Notes: generated from the sequence alone by a model not told the origin. Positions 7,947 to 17,383 are shown, counted from the first letter of the stretch. The stretch: 34,018 nt of DNA from Bacteroidales bacterium (GCA_031272025.1 JAISUP010000081.1:1-34018); one strand, 5' to 3'. Made by a program: numbers and translations.

Positions 7947-8902
7947 TGAAAATTGTTTTTATGGGTACCCCCGATTTCGCGGTACCTTCGTTGGAAGCCA
8001 TTGTCAATGCCGGACATGAAATTGTATCGGTAGTTACCGTCCCCGACAAGCCGTCAGGGCGCGGGTTGTGTTTGCAATATTCTGAGGTAAAGAATTTTGC
8101 CCTTTCTCGTGATTTGCCGGTTTTGCAGCCGGAAAAGATGCGGGATACTCACTTTATCGACACCCTTCGACATTTGGAAGCCGATTTATTCGTGGTGGTG
8201 GCATTTCGCATGTTACCCGAAGAGGTGTTTGCTCTTCCCCCGCGAGGGACATTTAACGTACATGCTTCGCTTTTGCCCCGTTATAGAGGTGCTGCTCCTA
8301 TTCAACGGGCTATCATGAACGGGGAAACTACCACCGGGGTAACGTCCTTCTTTTTAAACAAGGAGATGGACAAGGGAAATATCATCGCGCAAATGACAAC
8401 ACCCATATTAGAGCACGAAACCGGTGGAGAACTGTACGACAGGTTGAAACAACTTGCCGCAACACTTACCCTAAAAACGATTCAAGAGATAGAAACAGAA
8501 ACCGTGACCCTCGTGGCACAAGAGAATTTGGTTACAGGAGACGAGCCGCTTGCACCCAAAATTTTTAAAGAAGATACGTTGATAGATTGGCATCAACCGG
8601 CACAAAAGATATATAATCAGATACGTGCATTGTCTCCCTACCCGGGTGCCTATACTCGCGTAAAAACGCGCAATGGGGACATTTTTTTGCTAAAATGTTT
8701 CAAAGCAGAAATTTCAGAGCACCGCCCAATCTTTCCCCAACCGGGACGATTTGAATGCGATGGAAAAGATTTTTTATCGGTACAAACATCTGATTATAAT
8801 ATATATATGTCTAATGTACAGTTGCAGGGGAAGGCAAGAATGGAGATAAAGCAATTTTTACCGGGTTTTAGAATAAATAATTACATTGACACGATGTTTT
8901 AA
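7946..8902 (+). CDS. fmt: Methionyl-tRNA formyltransferase
   Basis: MKIVFMGTPDFAVPSLEAI, FNVHASLLPRYRGAAPIQRAI, RALSPYPGAYT. Confidence 0.95.
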   Translation: MKIVFMGTPDFAVPSLEAIVNAGHEIVSVVTVPDKPSGRGLCLQYSEVKNFALSRDLPVLQPEKMRDTHFIDTLRHLEADLFVVVAFRMLPEEVFALPPRGTFNVHASLLPRYRGAAPIQRAIMNGETTTGVTSFFLNKEMDKGNIIAQMTTPILEHETGGELYDRLKQLAATLTLKTIQEIETETVTLVAQENLVTGDEPLAPKIFKEDTLIDWHQPAQKIYNQIRALSPYPGAYTRVKTRNGDIFLLKCFKAEISEHRPIFPQPGRFECDGKDFLSVQTSDYNIYMSNVQLQGKARMEIKQFLPGFRINNYIDTMF

Positions 8903-8910
8903 TGTAATTA
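8878..8910. terminator. Hairpin spanning the fmt stop codon
   Basis: TAATTACATT (8878-8887) / AATGTAATTA (8901-8910), followed by AATCAGTTTTTTTT. Confidence 0.5.
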
Positions 8911-9059
8911 AATCAGTTTTTTTTATTTAGTTATTAACATTTTTATTTTTTTATCAACATTTTTATTTTTTTGGAAAAAAAAAGATTTTTTATAAAAAAA
9001 ATATGTTAAATTTGCTTGCGTTAAAATTTTTAATTATTCACCAAAAAACAAATTAAAAA

Positions 9060-9323
9060 ATGAGTAAACTTGATCTTATCAATGCCATGGCAGAAAAGAC
9101 CGGTAGCACGAAAGCAGAAGCAAAAAAAGCATTAGAGGCTTTTCTTGAAATCGCGACCGAGACCTTAAAAAAGGGAGAAAACGTATCGCTGATTGGTTTT
9201 GGGACTTTTTCGGTGCAAAAACGTGCTGCACGTAAAGGTCATAACCCACAAACTAAAAAAGAGATACTAATTCCGACAAAGAAGGTAGTAAAATTCAAAC
9301 CGGGGCAGGGATTGGCTCTGTAA
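9060..9323 (+). CDS. HU family DNA-binding protein
   Basis: MSKLDLINAMAEKTGSTKAEAKKALEAF...LIGFGTFSVQKRAARKGHNPQTKKEI. Confidence 0.95.
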   Translation: MSKLDLINAMAEKTGSTKAEAKKALEAFLEIATETLKKGENVSLIGFGTFSVQKRAARKGHNPQTKKEILIPTKKVVKFKPGQGLAL

Positions 9324-9352
9324 TGTTTTGTCTCTTAAGATTTCTTTTCACG

Positions 9353-9376
9353 AAGCCCTTTTCAAGGGCTTTTTTA
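9353..9376 (+). terminator. Rho-independent terminator after HU
   Basis: AGCCCTT-TTC-AAGGGCT followed by TTTTT. Confidence 0.8.
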
Positions 9377-9386
9377 ATGATGATAT

Positions 9387-10118
9387 ATGTTTATTTTACC
9401 GGATATTTTTAAACATCAGATAGAGGAAGATGCAAAGGTTCGCGAAGATCTTATTCGCTACCTGTCAAGTTTTTTGGAATTGGCACGCTGGCAACGATTG
9501 CAACAAGTCGCGGCGGCACGAACCCGACACGTAACCGTGTTGGTGGAAGATTTATACCAAATGCAAAATTGCAGCGCGGTATTGCGCACCTGCGAATGCT
9601 ATGGATTGCAAAACATTCACGTGGTCGCGCGAAAAAATGAGTTTCAAGTTCATAAAGCCATCTCTATGGGGGCAGACAAATGGCTGTCTATAAATTATTA
9701 TCATTCTGATGAAGATGTGCGCGAGGGTATTTTATTGTTAAAAAAGCAAGGCTATCGCGTCGTTGCTACCTTACCGGGCGAACACCATGTTTGCTTGGAC
9801 GATTTGCCTGTAGAACAGCCTTCTGTTTTCCTTTTTGGCACCGAATTGCACGGACTTTCTCCCGACTTAATTCATATCGCGGATACTCCCATGAAAATAC
9901 CCATGTACGGGTTCACCGAAAGTTTTAATATCTCGAACTCGGTGGCTATAGTACTGTCTACTTTTGTCGAAAAATTGCGAAAATCATCATATTCATGGCA
10001 ACTCTCACCCAAAGAACAGGAATTTTTATTGATAGAATGGCTACAAAAATCAGTAAAACATGCTGATTTTTTAATAAATAAATTTTTTCAAGAAAACATT
10101 GCCCAATTCAAAAAATAA
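9387..10118 (+). CDS. trmH: TrmH/SpoU family RNA 2'-O-methyltransferase
   Basis: NCSAVLRTCECYGLQNIHVV, LFGTELHGLSPDLI, IPMYGFTESFNISNSVAIVL. Confidence 0.85.
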   Translation: MFILPDIFKHQIEEDAKVREDLIRYLSSFLELARWQRLQQVAAARTRHVTVLVEDLYQMQNCSAVLRTCECYGLQNIHVVARKNEFQVHKAISMGADKWLSINYYHSDEDVREGILLLKKQGYRVVATLPGEHHVCLDDLPVEQPSVFLFGTELHGLSPDLIHIADTPMKIPMYGFTESFNISNSVAIVLSTFVEKLRKSSYSWQLSPKEQEFLLIEWLQKSVKHADFLINKFFQENIAQFKK

Positions 10119-10121
10119 TTG

Positions 10122-10129
10122 TATCTTTG
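10122..10129 (+). promoter_or_regulatory. -7 element TATCTTTG upstream of rpmH
   Basis: Exact TAnnTTTG match about 50 bp before rpmH. Confidence 0.55.
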
Positions 10130-10178
10130 CAGTCCGATTTTTTGATATTTAATATAATAAAATTAAAACATATAAAAA

Positions 10179-10337
10179 ATGAAACGGACATATCAACCAT
10201 CCAATAGAAGGCGTAAAAACAAACATGGTTTCAGAGAGCGGATGTCTACGGCTAATGGTCGTAATGTTTTAGCAGCACGACGTGCTAAAGGTCGCTACAA
10301 ATTGACAGTTTCGGACGAGGCTCTGGGACGCAAATAA
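10179..10337 (+). CDS. rpmH: 50S ribosomal protein L34 (52 aa; absent from ORF track)
   Basis: [52 protein letters not shown]. Confidence 0.97.
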   Translation: MKRTYQPSNRRRKNKHGFRERMSTANGRNVLAARRAKGRYKLTVSDEALGRK

Positions 10338-10364
10338 ATATGATGGTATAAGCAGTGCGAAACA

Positions 10365-10397
10365 AACAGCAATCATGGCAACATGGTTGCTGTTTTT
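10365..10397 (+). terminator. Rho-independent terminator after rpmH
   Basis: AACAGCAATCATG-GCAA-CATGGTTGCTGTT followed by TTT. Confidence 0.8.
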
Positions 10398-10425
10398 AGT
10401 AATAAAAAAGCGTTTTTTTTTGAAA

Positions 10426-10866
10426 ATGAATACACGAGATGATATTTACATGCGGATGGCGTTAGAAGAGGCTCACGAAGCTTTTTTGAACGATGAAGTA
10501 CCTGTTGGGGCGGTTGTTGTGTGTGGCGACAGGGTCATTGCTCGTGCTCACAATCTTACACGCACGTTGCACGATATTACGGCTCACGCCGAGATGCAAG
10601 CCATTACCGCCGCCTCTGATTTTTTAGGTGCCCAATATCTTAAAGACTGTACTTTATACGTAACGTTAGAGCCGTGTTTGATGTGCGCGGGGGCTATGGC
10701 ATGGGCACAAATCCACACGTTGGTATACGCTGTCCGCGATACCAAGCGCGGGTACTCGCTTATATCTCATTACCCAATTTTGCACCCACGAACTCAAATC
10801 AGGCACGGGATATTCGCGGACGAAGCCTCCCGACTGTTGGTCTCTTTTTTCGAGAAAAAAAGGTAA
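10426..10866 (+). CDS. tadA: tRNA-specific adenosine deaminase (start moved from 10375)
   Basis: HAEMQAI zinc/catalytic motif, PCLMCAGAM; the 17 extra N-terminal residues of the ORF overlap the rpmH terminator. Confidence 0.9.
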   Translation: MNTRDDIYMRMALEEAHEAFLNDEVPVGAVVVCGDRVIARAHNLTRTLHDITAHAEMQAITAASDFLGAQYLKDCTLYVTLEPCLMCAGAMAWAQIHTLVYAVRDTKRGYSLISHYPILHPRTQIRHGIFADEASRLLVSFFEKKR

Positions 10867-10882
10867 TCTTATATTGATCAGG

Positions 10883-13507
10883 TTAATCCGTACTCGTTCC
10901 CATATTTTCTTCCTCCGCGTTGCTATCGGGGTGTTTGTCAATACGTCTTTTGAAATTGTTAATCTTGTAACTTACTGACAGGTTGACTTGGAACTGTGAA
11001 TTTTGTCGGGTACTGTTGGCATCGTAGCCGTTAGGAGTATTGTAGGCGTAAGTGTGTATTTTTGTATCTCGGCGATAAATGAGGTCTCTGATATTTAGGT
11101 TAAGAGTTAGCGTGTTGTTTAAGAACCCTTTTTTCGCGCCAAGACCGACAGAATAGTTTGCAGAGCGTTTTCCTTGTCCCACGCCGCCCGTGCCCCAACC
11201 CATGCTACCCGTGGTTAGAGAAGCAGAGCGGTAGCGAAAATTGAGTTGCGCGCTCCAATCTTTGGGAAAATTAAAGGAATTATTAACTCTAAAACCCCAA
11301 GACCAATCGTTAGAAAGGTTTTCATCGATTAAATCGTTACTATTAATCATTACTCTATAAAAGTCCCCGTTCAGGTTCAAACGCCACCATTTGAAAATTC
11401 GCTGTCCAAAGATGGCTTCAATCCCCACGTTTTGGCTGTGTCGAAGATTGGCATAAGAAGTTAGCGTGTAGGGATAGGCAGTGCCTGTTTCGTCTATGTC
11501 CTCAAGAAGTTCGGTGTAACGAGAAATAATGTCGTTTCTTTGTCTATAAAAAGTCGTGAGAGAAAGGGAGGTATTCTTAACAAACATGAGATAGCCCAAT
11601 TCAATATTGTGGGCAAATTCCGGTTTCAGATCCGGGTTTCCTTGACTGATATTGAGCCGGTCGGAGATGTCTTTAAAGGGGTTTAACTGATTCACTCTTG
11701 GTCTTGTAACTCTCATGGAATAACTGATTTGCAAAGAATGCTGCTCGTTAAATTCATACACGACATGCGCGGATGGAAAAATATTGGGATAGGAGTGCGG
11801 GATAATGGTGTCGGCAGATTTGAGATTGGAGACCGTATTAGCCCATTCGCCTCTTACCCCTACCTGTACTTTTAATTTTTTCCAAAACACGTTGGAATAG
11901 ATGAAATACAGCGAGTTGATATATTCGCTGTATAAGAAGTCATTGATTTGTGAGGAGTCGAGTACGCGGGTGTCGAAACTGATACCATCATAGAGTTTGT
12001 AATCCTGTTCTATGGAGCGATACGCGAATTTATAGCCGGTTTCAATTCGTCCTCCATTACCTGCCGGAGTAACAAAGTCTATTTGTGCCGAAGCATTTTG
12101 ATTTTGGCTAATGCTTCGGGTTTGCTGAAAATAATCGTTAGCCTCCTCAGGGACACTAAATGTTTGTAAATAACGGTTGTCGGCATCTCTATTCATGCGG
12201 GTATAGTAGATGTCGGCGGTCAATTCGCGACCTTTGGTTTCAAAAGTTTTCTTATAACTGATATTGCCACTATAATTATTTCCTGCATTGGTATTCGTAC
12301 CGGTTTGTGTATAATTCCAATAGGGTAACTTTTCCCCGTAGAGCAGGTGAGCATTGTTAGATAGTAATTGATTGTCGCCTTCAAATGAGTTAAAATTATA
12401 GCCAAACGTGAAACTAAGTGTATTTTGTTTATTCACGTACCAATCAAGTCCGGTACGTAAATTATGCGAATTTCCGAAGTTTTTCTGGGTACTGTTTTGG
12501 TCGAGAAAAGAGGAATCACCTTGTTCTGTCCATGATGTACGGGTTAAAATTCCTTCACCGCGTCTCCCAAAACGACGATAACTATAATTGAGAAACACGT
12601 TGATTTTGTCATAAGAGTAATTTAAGTTGATATTTCCGTTATAGTTGTCGAAGTATGGTTTTTTTTGAAAGACAGTAGTTGCACCGCCAAGAGTAATCAT
12701 ACCGTTTAGTCCTGCTTCTTTTTTCTTTTTAAGTATCACGTTAAGAATTCCTGACATACCGTCAGGGTCAAGTCGGGCTGAGGGATTGGTAATGACTTCA
12801 ATGGATTCTATTTGAGAAGATGGAATCTGGTCGAGGGTAAGATTCGTGGGACGTCCGTCTACGAGAATAGTAACATTGCTATTGCCTCTTAACGAGACAT
12901 TTCCTTCAATATCCACTTCTACCGAAGGGATATCTTGTAATACTTCTATCGCCGTAGCACCTTCTGCCATGACATTTCCTTCAACTTGATATACTTTTTT
13001 GTCGAGGTTGGACTGTAGCATTTCTTTTTGAGCGGCAACCTCAAACGTTGCTAATGTTTTGGCTTGTTGTGTTATTTTACATTTATTGACTCTAAATGTA
13101 TTATTTTTCTCGTCTAAAGTAAAACGGTTAGAGAAATGTCGAGCATATCCCATACATTGTATCTCAAGGTAATAGTTTCCGTATGGGATGTCTCGAATAG
13201 CAAAACGACCGTTTTCTCCGGTAATATTCATGGTTATTGTGGTGGAATCGGGCAGTTGATGCAAAAACACCGACGCGTAAGGCAATGGGGCACCGTTTTC
13301 GTCAATCAAAGAGCCAAACACCCCCCCCGTACCGGAGACAAGTGTGGAAAAATTGCCACTATCGGCACTTTCGTTTCCACGTGTTTTCGTGCTTTCTTTT
13401 GTTTCCGTTTGTGAGAATAATCCATGACCCATGAAAATAAAAAAAATAAAAAAAATGACCCGTATTCCCCCGTGTCTCTTTTCTCGTCCTTTCACCATAT
13501 CCTGCAT
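10883..13507 (-). CDS. Outer membrane beta-barrel / TonB-dependent receptor-like protein with N-terminal carboxypeptidase-regulatory-like domain
   Basis: Signal sequence, GSLIDENGAPLPYASVFL, plug VLQDIPSVEVDIEGNVSLRGNSNVTILVDGRPTNL, long barrel domain. Confidence 0.85.
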   Translation of the reverse strand: MQDMVKGREKRHGGIRVIFFIFFIFMGHGLFSQTETKESTKTRGNESADSGNFSTLVSGTGGVFGSLIDENGAPLPYASVFLHQLPDSTTITMNITGENGRFAIRDIPYGNYYLEIQCMGYARHFSNRFTLDEKNNTFRVNKCKITQQAKTLATFEVAAQKEMLQSNLDKKVYQVEGNVMAEGATAIEVLQDIPSVEVDIEGNVSLRGNSNVTILVDGRPTNLTLDQIPSSQIESIEVITNPSARLDPDGMSGILNVILKKKKEAGLNGMITLGGATTVFQKKPYFDNYNGNINLNYSYDKINVFLNYSYRRFGRRGEGILTRTSWTEQGDSSFLDQNSTQKNFGNSHNLRTGLDWYVNKQNTLSFTFGYNFNSFEGDNQLLSNNAHLLYGEKLPYWNYTQTGTNTNAGNNYSGNISYKKTFETKGRELTADIYYTRMNRDADNRYLQTFSVPEEANDYFQQTRSISQNQNASAQIDFVTPAGNGGRIETGYKFAYRSIEQDYKLYDGISFDTRVLDSSQINDFLYSEYINSLYFIYSNVFWKKLKVQVGVRGEWANTVSNLKSADTIIPHSYPNIFPSAHVVYEFNEQHSLQISYSMRVTRPRVNQLNPFKDISDRLNISQGNPDLKPEFAHNIELGYLMFVKNTSLSLTTFYRQRNDIISRYTELLEDIDETGTAYPYTLTSYANLRHSQNVGIEAIFGQRIFKWWRLNLNGDFYRVMINSNDLIDENLSNDWSWGFRVNNSFNFPKDWSAQLNFRYRSASLTTGSMGWGTGGVGQGKRSANYSVGLGAKKGFLNNTLTLNLNIRDLIYRRDTKIHTYAYNTPNGYDANSTRQNSQFQVNLSVSYKINNFKRRIDKHPDSNAEEENMGTSTD

Positions 13508-13571
13508 AAGTTTCCTGCTTTTATATATTTTTCACCATATTAAATTTAAGACAAAAAACATTTAAAAAAGT

Positions 13572-14591
13572 TTAAGAGCAACGTCGTTTAAGAAGAAGAT
13601 ACAGAAAATAAGGGGTACCGGCGAGGGCGGTGATGCTGCCTACCGGCAATTCGGAGGGTAACGCGAGAGTGCGGGCAATCGTGTCGGCAGTGAGCATGAA
13701 AAATGCACCGAAAAAAAAGGAATAAAGAAAAAGGTCTTTGTTGTGATTGCCAAAATATAGCCTGACCATGTGTGGAATAATAAGTCCTATAAAACCAATA
13801 ACCCCACAGATGGATACTATGGTGGCGATAAGCAAGGAGGCAAACAAGAGCGTGAGTAACATGCAGCGCCCGGTATTTACGCCAAGTGTTTGGGCAATAT
13901 CTGTCCCCATTTGCATAATGTCGAGTTCTTTGGCATGATAAAAAAGTACCCCTATCGCGAGCACGACCACGGGTAAAAGGAATCCGATGTCGTGCCAATT
14001 AACAGAAGCAAAACTTCCCATAGTCCAGAAAATTATTTTACTCATTTCTTGCTGGTTAGCGACTATAAGTAGGGTAATGATTGCCGAGATAAGAAAATTG
14101 AGCGCGATGCCTGTGAGCAATACGCGGGTGCTATCTCTACGGTAGCCGATGCGTGAGACTCCCAGTACGAGCAATAGCGTCAGCAGAGCTGTTGCCAGCG
14201 CGGGCAAAGCAACTCCTACCCATAACAAATGCCAGCCCATGACGAACGCGAGGGCGGCACCTAACGAAGCCCCCGATGAAACCCCAAGCATATAAGGGTC
14301 GCATAATGGATTTCGAAAAATAGACTGAAACAATGCCCCACAAACCGCTAAACCGCCACCGGCAAGCAAACTCATCACGATGCGGGGCAGTCGTAATTCC
14401 GTGATCGCGAGTATGAGATTGTCCGGTATCGGAATTGCCGTCTTCCCCATGATTTTTAGAATGAGTATTTGCCACACTTCTCCCCATGATACAGGAACTA
14501 CCCCTATCGTTGATGCGATAAATGCACTCAATAACAATATGATACAAAATAAAAAAGGTAAGAGGCGAGAAATGAAAACCGGTAAACGCAT
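13572..14591 (-). CDS. FecCD-family ABC transporter permease (iron siderophore/heme/cobalamin type)
   Basis: LRLPRIVMSLLAGGGLAVCGALFQSIFRNPLCDPYMLGVSSGASLGAALAF, GVIGFIGLIIPHMVRL; start set at 14591 because TAA-C-ATG couples it to the upstream HAD gene. Confidence 0.9.
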   Translation of the reverse strand: MRLPVFISRLLPFLFCIILLLSAFIASTIGVVPVSWGEVWQILILKIMGKTAIPIPDNLILAITELRLPRIVMSLLAGGGLAVCGALFQSIFRNPLCDPYMLGVSSGASLGAALAFVMGWHLLWVGVALPALATALLTLLLVLGVSRIGYRRDSTRVLLTGIALNFLISAIITLLIVANQQEMSKIIFWTMGSFASVNWHDIGFLLPVVVLAIGVLFYHAKELDIMQMGTDIAQTLGVNTGRCMLLTLLFASLLIATIVSICGVIGFIGLIIPHMVRLYFGNHNKDLFLYSFFFGAFFMLTADTIARTLALPSELPVGSITALAGTPYFLYLLLKRRCS

Positions 14592-14592
14592 G

Positions 14593-15474
14593 TTAGCATC
14601 GGGATTGACCAAAGACATCGAGTTGTATTTGCAACAAATTTTGTTTTGCTGCTATCAGGTCAATCATATTCATGAGCAGGCGGTCAAGTGGTGCCCCCGC
14701 GTGATAATCAGCAGGAACAATGTAGTTAGCGCGGTCGTTTTGCAGGATTTCGGTAAATTTGCTTGACAAGATAAGAGGCTCGCTACAATCGGAAGAAGTA
14801 GGAGGATAAACCGCGATAGAGTATCCCCCTTGCATGTTGACCATCTTCATCGCGGGGATGTCGGTTTCCCCGTCCCCAATATATATCATGTTGGAAAAAG
14901 GAACCGGTTTTTCTGACTCCGGAATAATTTTGTTAATCAATGTATTGTCGTATGAATTATCTATACCCTTATTGATACGGAACAAGAATTGTGTTTTGTT
15001 GGTATAATTTACGGCTAATGCTGGCCAACAGGCTTCTCCGCGACTGTCGTATTGGTACCCTGAGGCGAAGATATTTTTAAATTCTTTCGCGATAGCCGTG
15101 CCTTTAATCATCTCTCGTAATCCCGATGAAATAATATAATGTTCTATTTTTAAATTTTTTCCTTTCGCGTAGTCGTTTATTCTTTTAAAATAATCTTCTA
15201 CCCCCGGGAAAAAGGTAATTTTTCTTCCATAATCCATGAAAGAAGATTCTTTTACCGGAATATTTTTTTCTTTTGCCTTGGATAGCATCAAATGTAAATA
15301 GGCAAGTATCTCGTCCATGTCATGATCTTTGGCAAGGGCATTTGCCTCTTGCCAAAATGCCAATGTATCCATTTCTAAGTCAGGAATAAAATTTTTATCC
15401 TGCATGTTCCCGGGTGATAAGGTCCCGTCAAAATCGTAGGCAATGGCGATGGTTCTTTTACAAGCAGTAAACAT
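14593..15474 (-). CDS. HAD-superfamily phosphoserine-phosphatase-like hydrolase
   Basis: YDFDGTLSPGN (DxDGT motif I), IISSGLREMI, IYIGDGETDIPAMK. Confidence 0.85.
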   Translation of the reverse strand: MFTACKRTIAIAYDFDGTLSPGNMQDKNFIPDLEMDTLAFWQEANALAKDHDMDEILAYLHLMLSKAKEKNIPVKESSFMDYGRKITFFPGVEDYFKRINDYAKGKNLKIEHYIISSGLREMIKGTAIAKEFKNIFASGYQYDSRGEACWPALAVNYTNKTQFLFRINKGIDNSYDNTLINKIIPESEKPVPFSNMIYIGDGETDIPAMKMVNMQGGYSIAVYPPTSSDCSEPLILSSKFTEILQNDRANYIVPADYHAGAPLDRLLMNMIDLIAAKQNLLQIQLDVFGQSRC

Positions 15475-15505
15475 AATTTTTGCTTTTACATTTATTATTC
15501 AAAAC

Positions 15506-16726
15506 TTATTTTGCTTCTAATCGGGCTATTTCTTTTTTCAAAGATAGGGGAAGGTTTTCTATTTGATGGTGACATTGCATTTCTTTGGAATACATTCTGC
15601 CGATACAATAGTTAGAGTGTTTGCAGTTGCATCGTTCCTGCCCTTCACGTATATGATTGACAAAAGCAGGATCGTGCAGGAGTGCTCTTCCCATTTGCAC
15701 GGCTTCAAAACCACTATTGAGTACGGTTTCCATTTTTTCGCGGGAGAGTAAGCCTCCTACATATATCAGAGGCATTTGTAACTGTTCTCTAAAATAAAGC
15801 GCATCTTTTAAGAAATAGGTTTCTTCAAATGGCATGGGGGGAATAATAAGCCTCCCCGCGAGGCGAATACCGGCTTTGAGCCACCAAAAGTGTTTGAAAT
15901 CCATGTAGTGTGCAAGCGTTTTATAGGGCATGCAACCGCGCATCACGGTCATTGGGGCTTTGCTCACGAACCCGGCAGTAAGCACAAGCGCGTGGGCACC
16001 TATGGATTGCAATTCTTTTGCTACAGTAAGACAATCTTCCATTTCGAGACCACCTTTGAAGCCGTCATACATGTTTGTTTTCACTACGACTCCGAGGTCG
16101 CTACCGGCGGCTTTTAACACCTCTTCCATTGCCATTTGCATGAAACGCATCCTGTTTCTTAATGTTCCCCCAAACTCGTCTGTTCGGCGGTTGGTATAAG
16201 GCGAGAGAAACTGACTAATTAAATAGCCATGTCCCGCGTGAATTTCCACACAGTCGAAACCGGCTTGCCGGGAGAGACTCACGGCTTTCCCAAAATCTTG
16301 AGACATTTGTTTGATCTCGGCTTTCGACAAAGCCCTATGAAACGTGGGCGAGTAGAGATTAAATCCCCCAGAGGCACCTACCGGCAATTGCCCACAAGTA
16401 GATCTATGGGTCATGTTTCCACAGTGTCCCAATTGGATCGAGGCTTTCGCCCCGGCAGCGTGAATAGCGGTGGTTAGTTCGCGCAAAGCCGGCACGACAT
16501 CTTCTCGCATCCAGAGTTGCCCGTCAAACGACAACCCTGACCTGTTCACAGAAGCATAAGCAAGGGTAGTCATTCCCACCCCTCCCTTTGACACACTAAC
16601 ATGATAATTAAACAATGCCGGGGACGGGTTATGGTGTGTTGCCATATTCTCGAATGCCGCCGAACGAATGGTACGATTGCGCAATGTTACCGGACCAATT
16701 TTGCATGGAGTAAAAATAACAGACAT
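15506..16726 (-). CDS. Old yellow enzyme family NADH:flavin oxidoreductase
   Basis: IFTPCKIGPVTLRNRTIRSA, QLGHCGN, GFDCVEIHAGHGYLISQFLSPYTNRRTDEFGGTLRNRMRF; start at internal Met (MSVIFTP) preferred. Confidence 0.9.
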   Translation of the reverse strand: MSVIFTPCKIGPVTLRNRTIRSAAFENMATHHNPSPALFNYHVSVSKGGVGMTTLAYASVNRSGLSFDGQLWMREDVVPALRELTTAIHAAGAKASIQLGHCGNMTHRSTCGQLPVGASGGFNLYSPTFHRALSKAEIKQMSQDFGKAVSLSRQAGFDCVEIHAGHGYLISQFLSPYTNRRTDEFGGTLRNRMRFMQMAMEEVLKAAGSDLGVVVKTNMYDGFKGGLEMEDCLTVAKELQSIGAHALVLTAGFVSKAPMTVMRGCMPYKTLAHYMDFKHFWWLKAGIRLAGRLIIPPMPFEETYFLKDALYFREQLQMPLIYVGGLLSREKMETVLNSGFEAVQMGRALLHDPAFVNHIREGQERCNCKHSNYCIGRMYSKEMQCHHQIENLPLSLKKEIARLEAK

Positions 16727-16798
16727 GTACTTTTCTTTTTTATCAAAGTGCAAAAATACATGAAAATATTCAATTGAGCAACATTTTCAATAATAAAA

Positions 16799-16810
16799 TG
16801 AGACAGCCTC
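16799..16810. mobile_element. IS-end-like motif TGAGACAGCCTC (remnant)
   Basis: Complement of GAGGCTGTCTCA, a motif frequently seen at Bacteroidetes IS termini; no transposase nearby. Confidence 0.3.
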
Positions 16811-16843
16811 AGCGACATAACACGCGAGAATTTGTTTTTCATT

Positions 16844-17200
16844 TCATACAAGATTTTTCTTATTCCCGTGGTTTCCCCGCGAAGTTAAAACTATTTCTTT
16901 ATGTTGCAATGCCCAATCGATTAATCCTTGAATGTGAGGAATTAATGATTTTCCGGTTTCGGTCAGCGAATATTCCACTCGCGGCGGGATTTCGGCATAA
17001 ATTTTACGCTGTATCAAGCCGTCCGCTTCCAAAGTGCGCAAAGTAACTGTCTGCATTTTTTGCGAGATGTCAGGAATATCGCGACCAAGTTCTCCGAAAC
17101 GCATCACGCCTTTCTCGTTCAGTGTCCAAAGCATTAGAATTGACCATTTATCGCCGAAACGGTCTAAGATATCTCGGATGGGACAAAAATTTTTTTCCAT
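16844..17200 (-). CDS. HxlR family winged-helix transcriptional regulator
   Basis: CPIRDILDRFGDKWSILMLWTLNEKGVMRFGELGRDIPDISQKMQTVTLRTLEADGLIQRKIYAEIPPRVEYSLTETGKSL. Confidence 0.93.
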   Translation of the reverse strand: MEKNFCPIRDILDRFGDKWSILMLWTLNEKGVMRFGELGRDIPDISQKMQTVTLRTLEADGLIQRKIYAEIPPRVEYSLTETGKSLIPHIQGLIDWALQHKEIVLTSRGNHGNKKNLV

Positions 17201-17246
17201 AAGTTTAAAATTTTATTTCATTGACATTTAATAATAATAACCTGAC

Positions 17247-17261
17247 AGTAAGTATCTTACT
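17247..17261. promoter_or_regulatory. Candidate HxlR operator
   Basis: AGTAAG-TAT-CTTACT inverted repeat in the divergent intergenic region. Confidence 0.5.
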
Positions 17262-17383
17262 TCTTCGTGCCTACTTGTTTTTTATTGATGAATATTATAT
17301 TTTTGCAGCGCATTATTTTCTTATGATTACCATGCAAAAGTAAGTAATTTTTATTTTATAAACCAAATTAAAAAAAAGTTATT

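Noticed and set aside
13490-13540. TTTCACCATAT direct repeat 40 bp apart at the start of the receptor gene
   Set aside because: Only 11 bp in AT-rich sequence and one copy is coding (MVKG); not distinguishable from chance
13588-14547. 136-aa antisense/alternate-frame ORFs inside the FecCD permease
   Set aside because: Shadow ORFs of a well-supported CDS; His/Arg-rich translations without motifs
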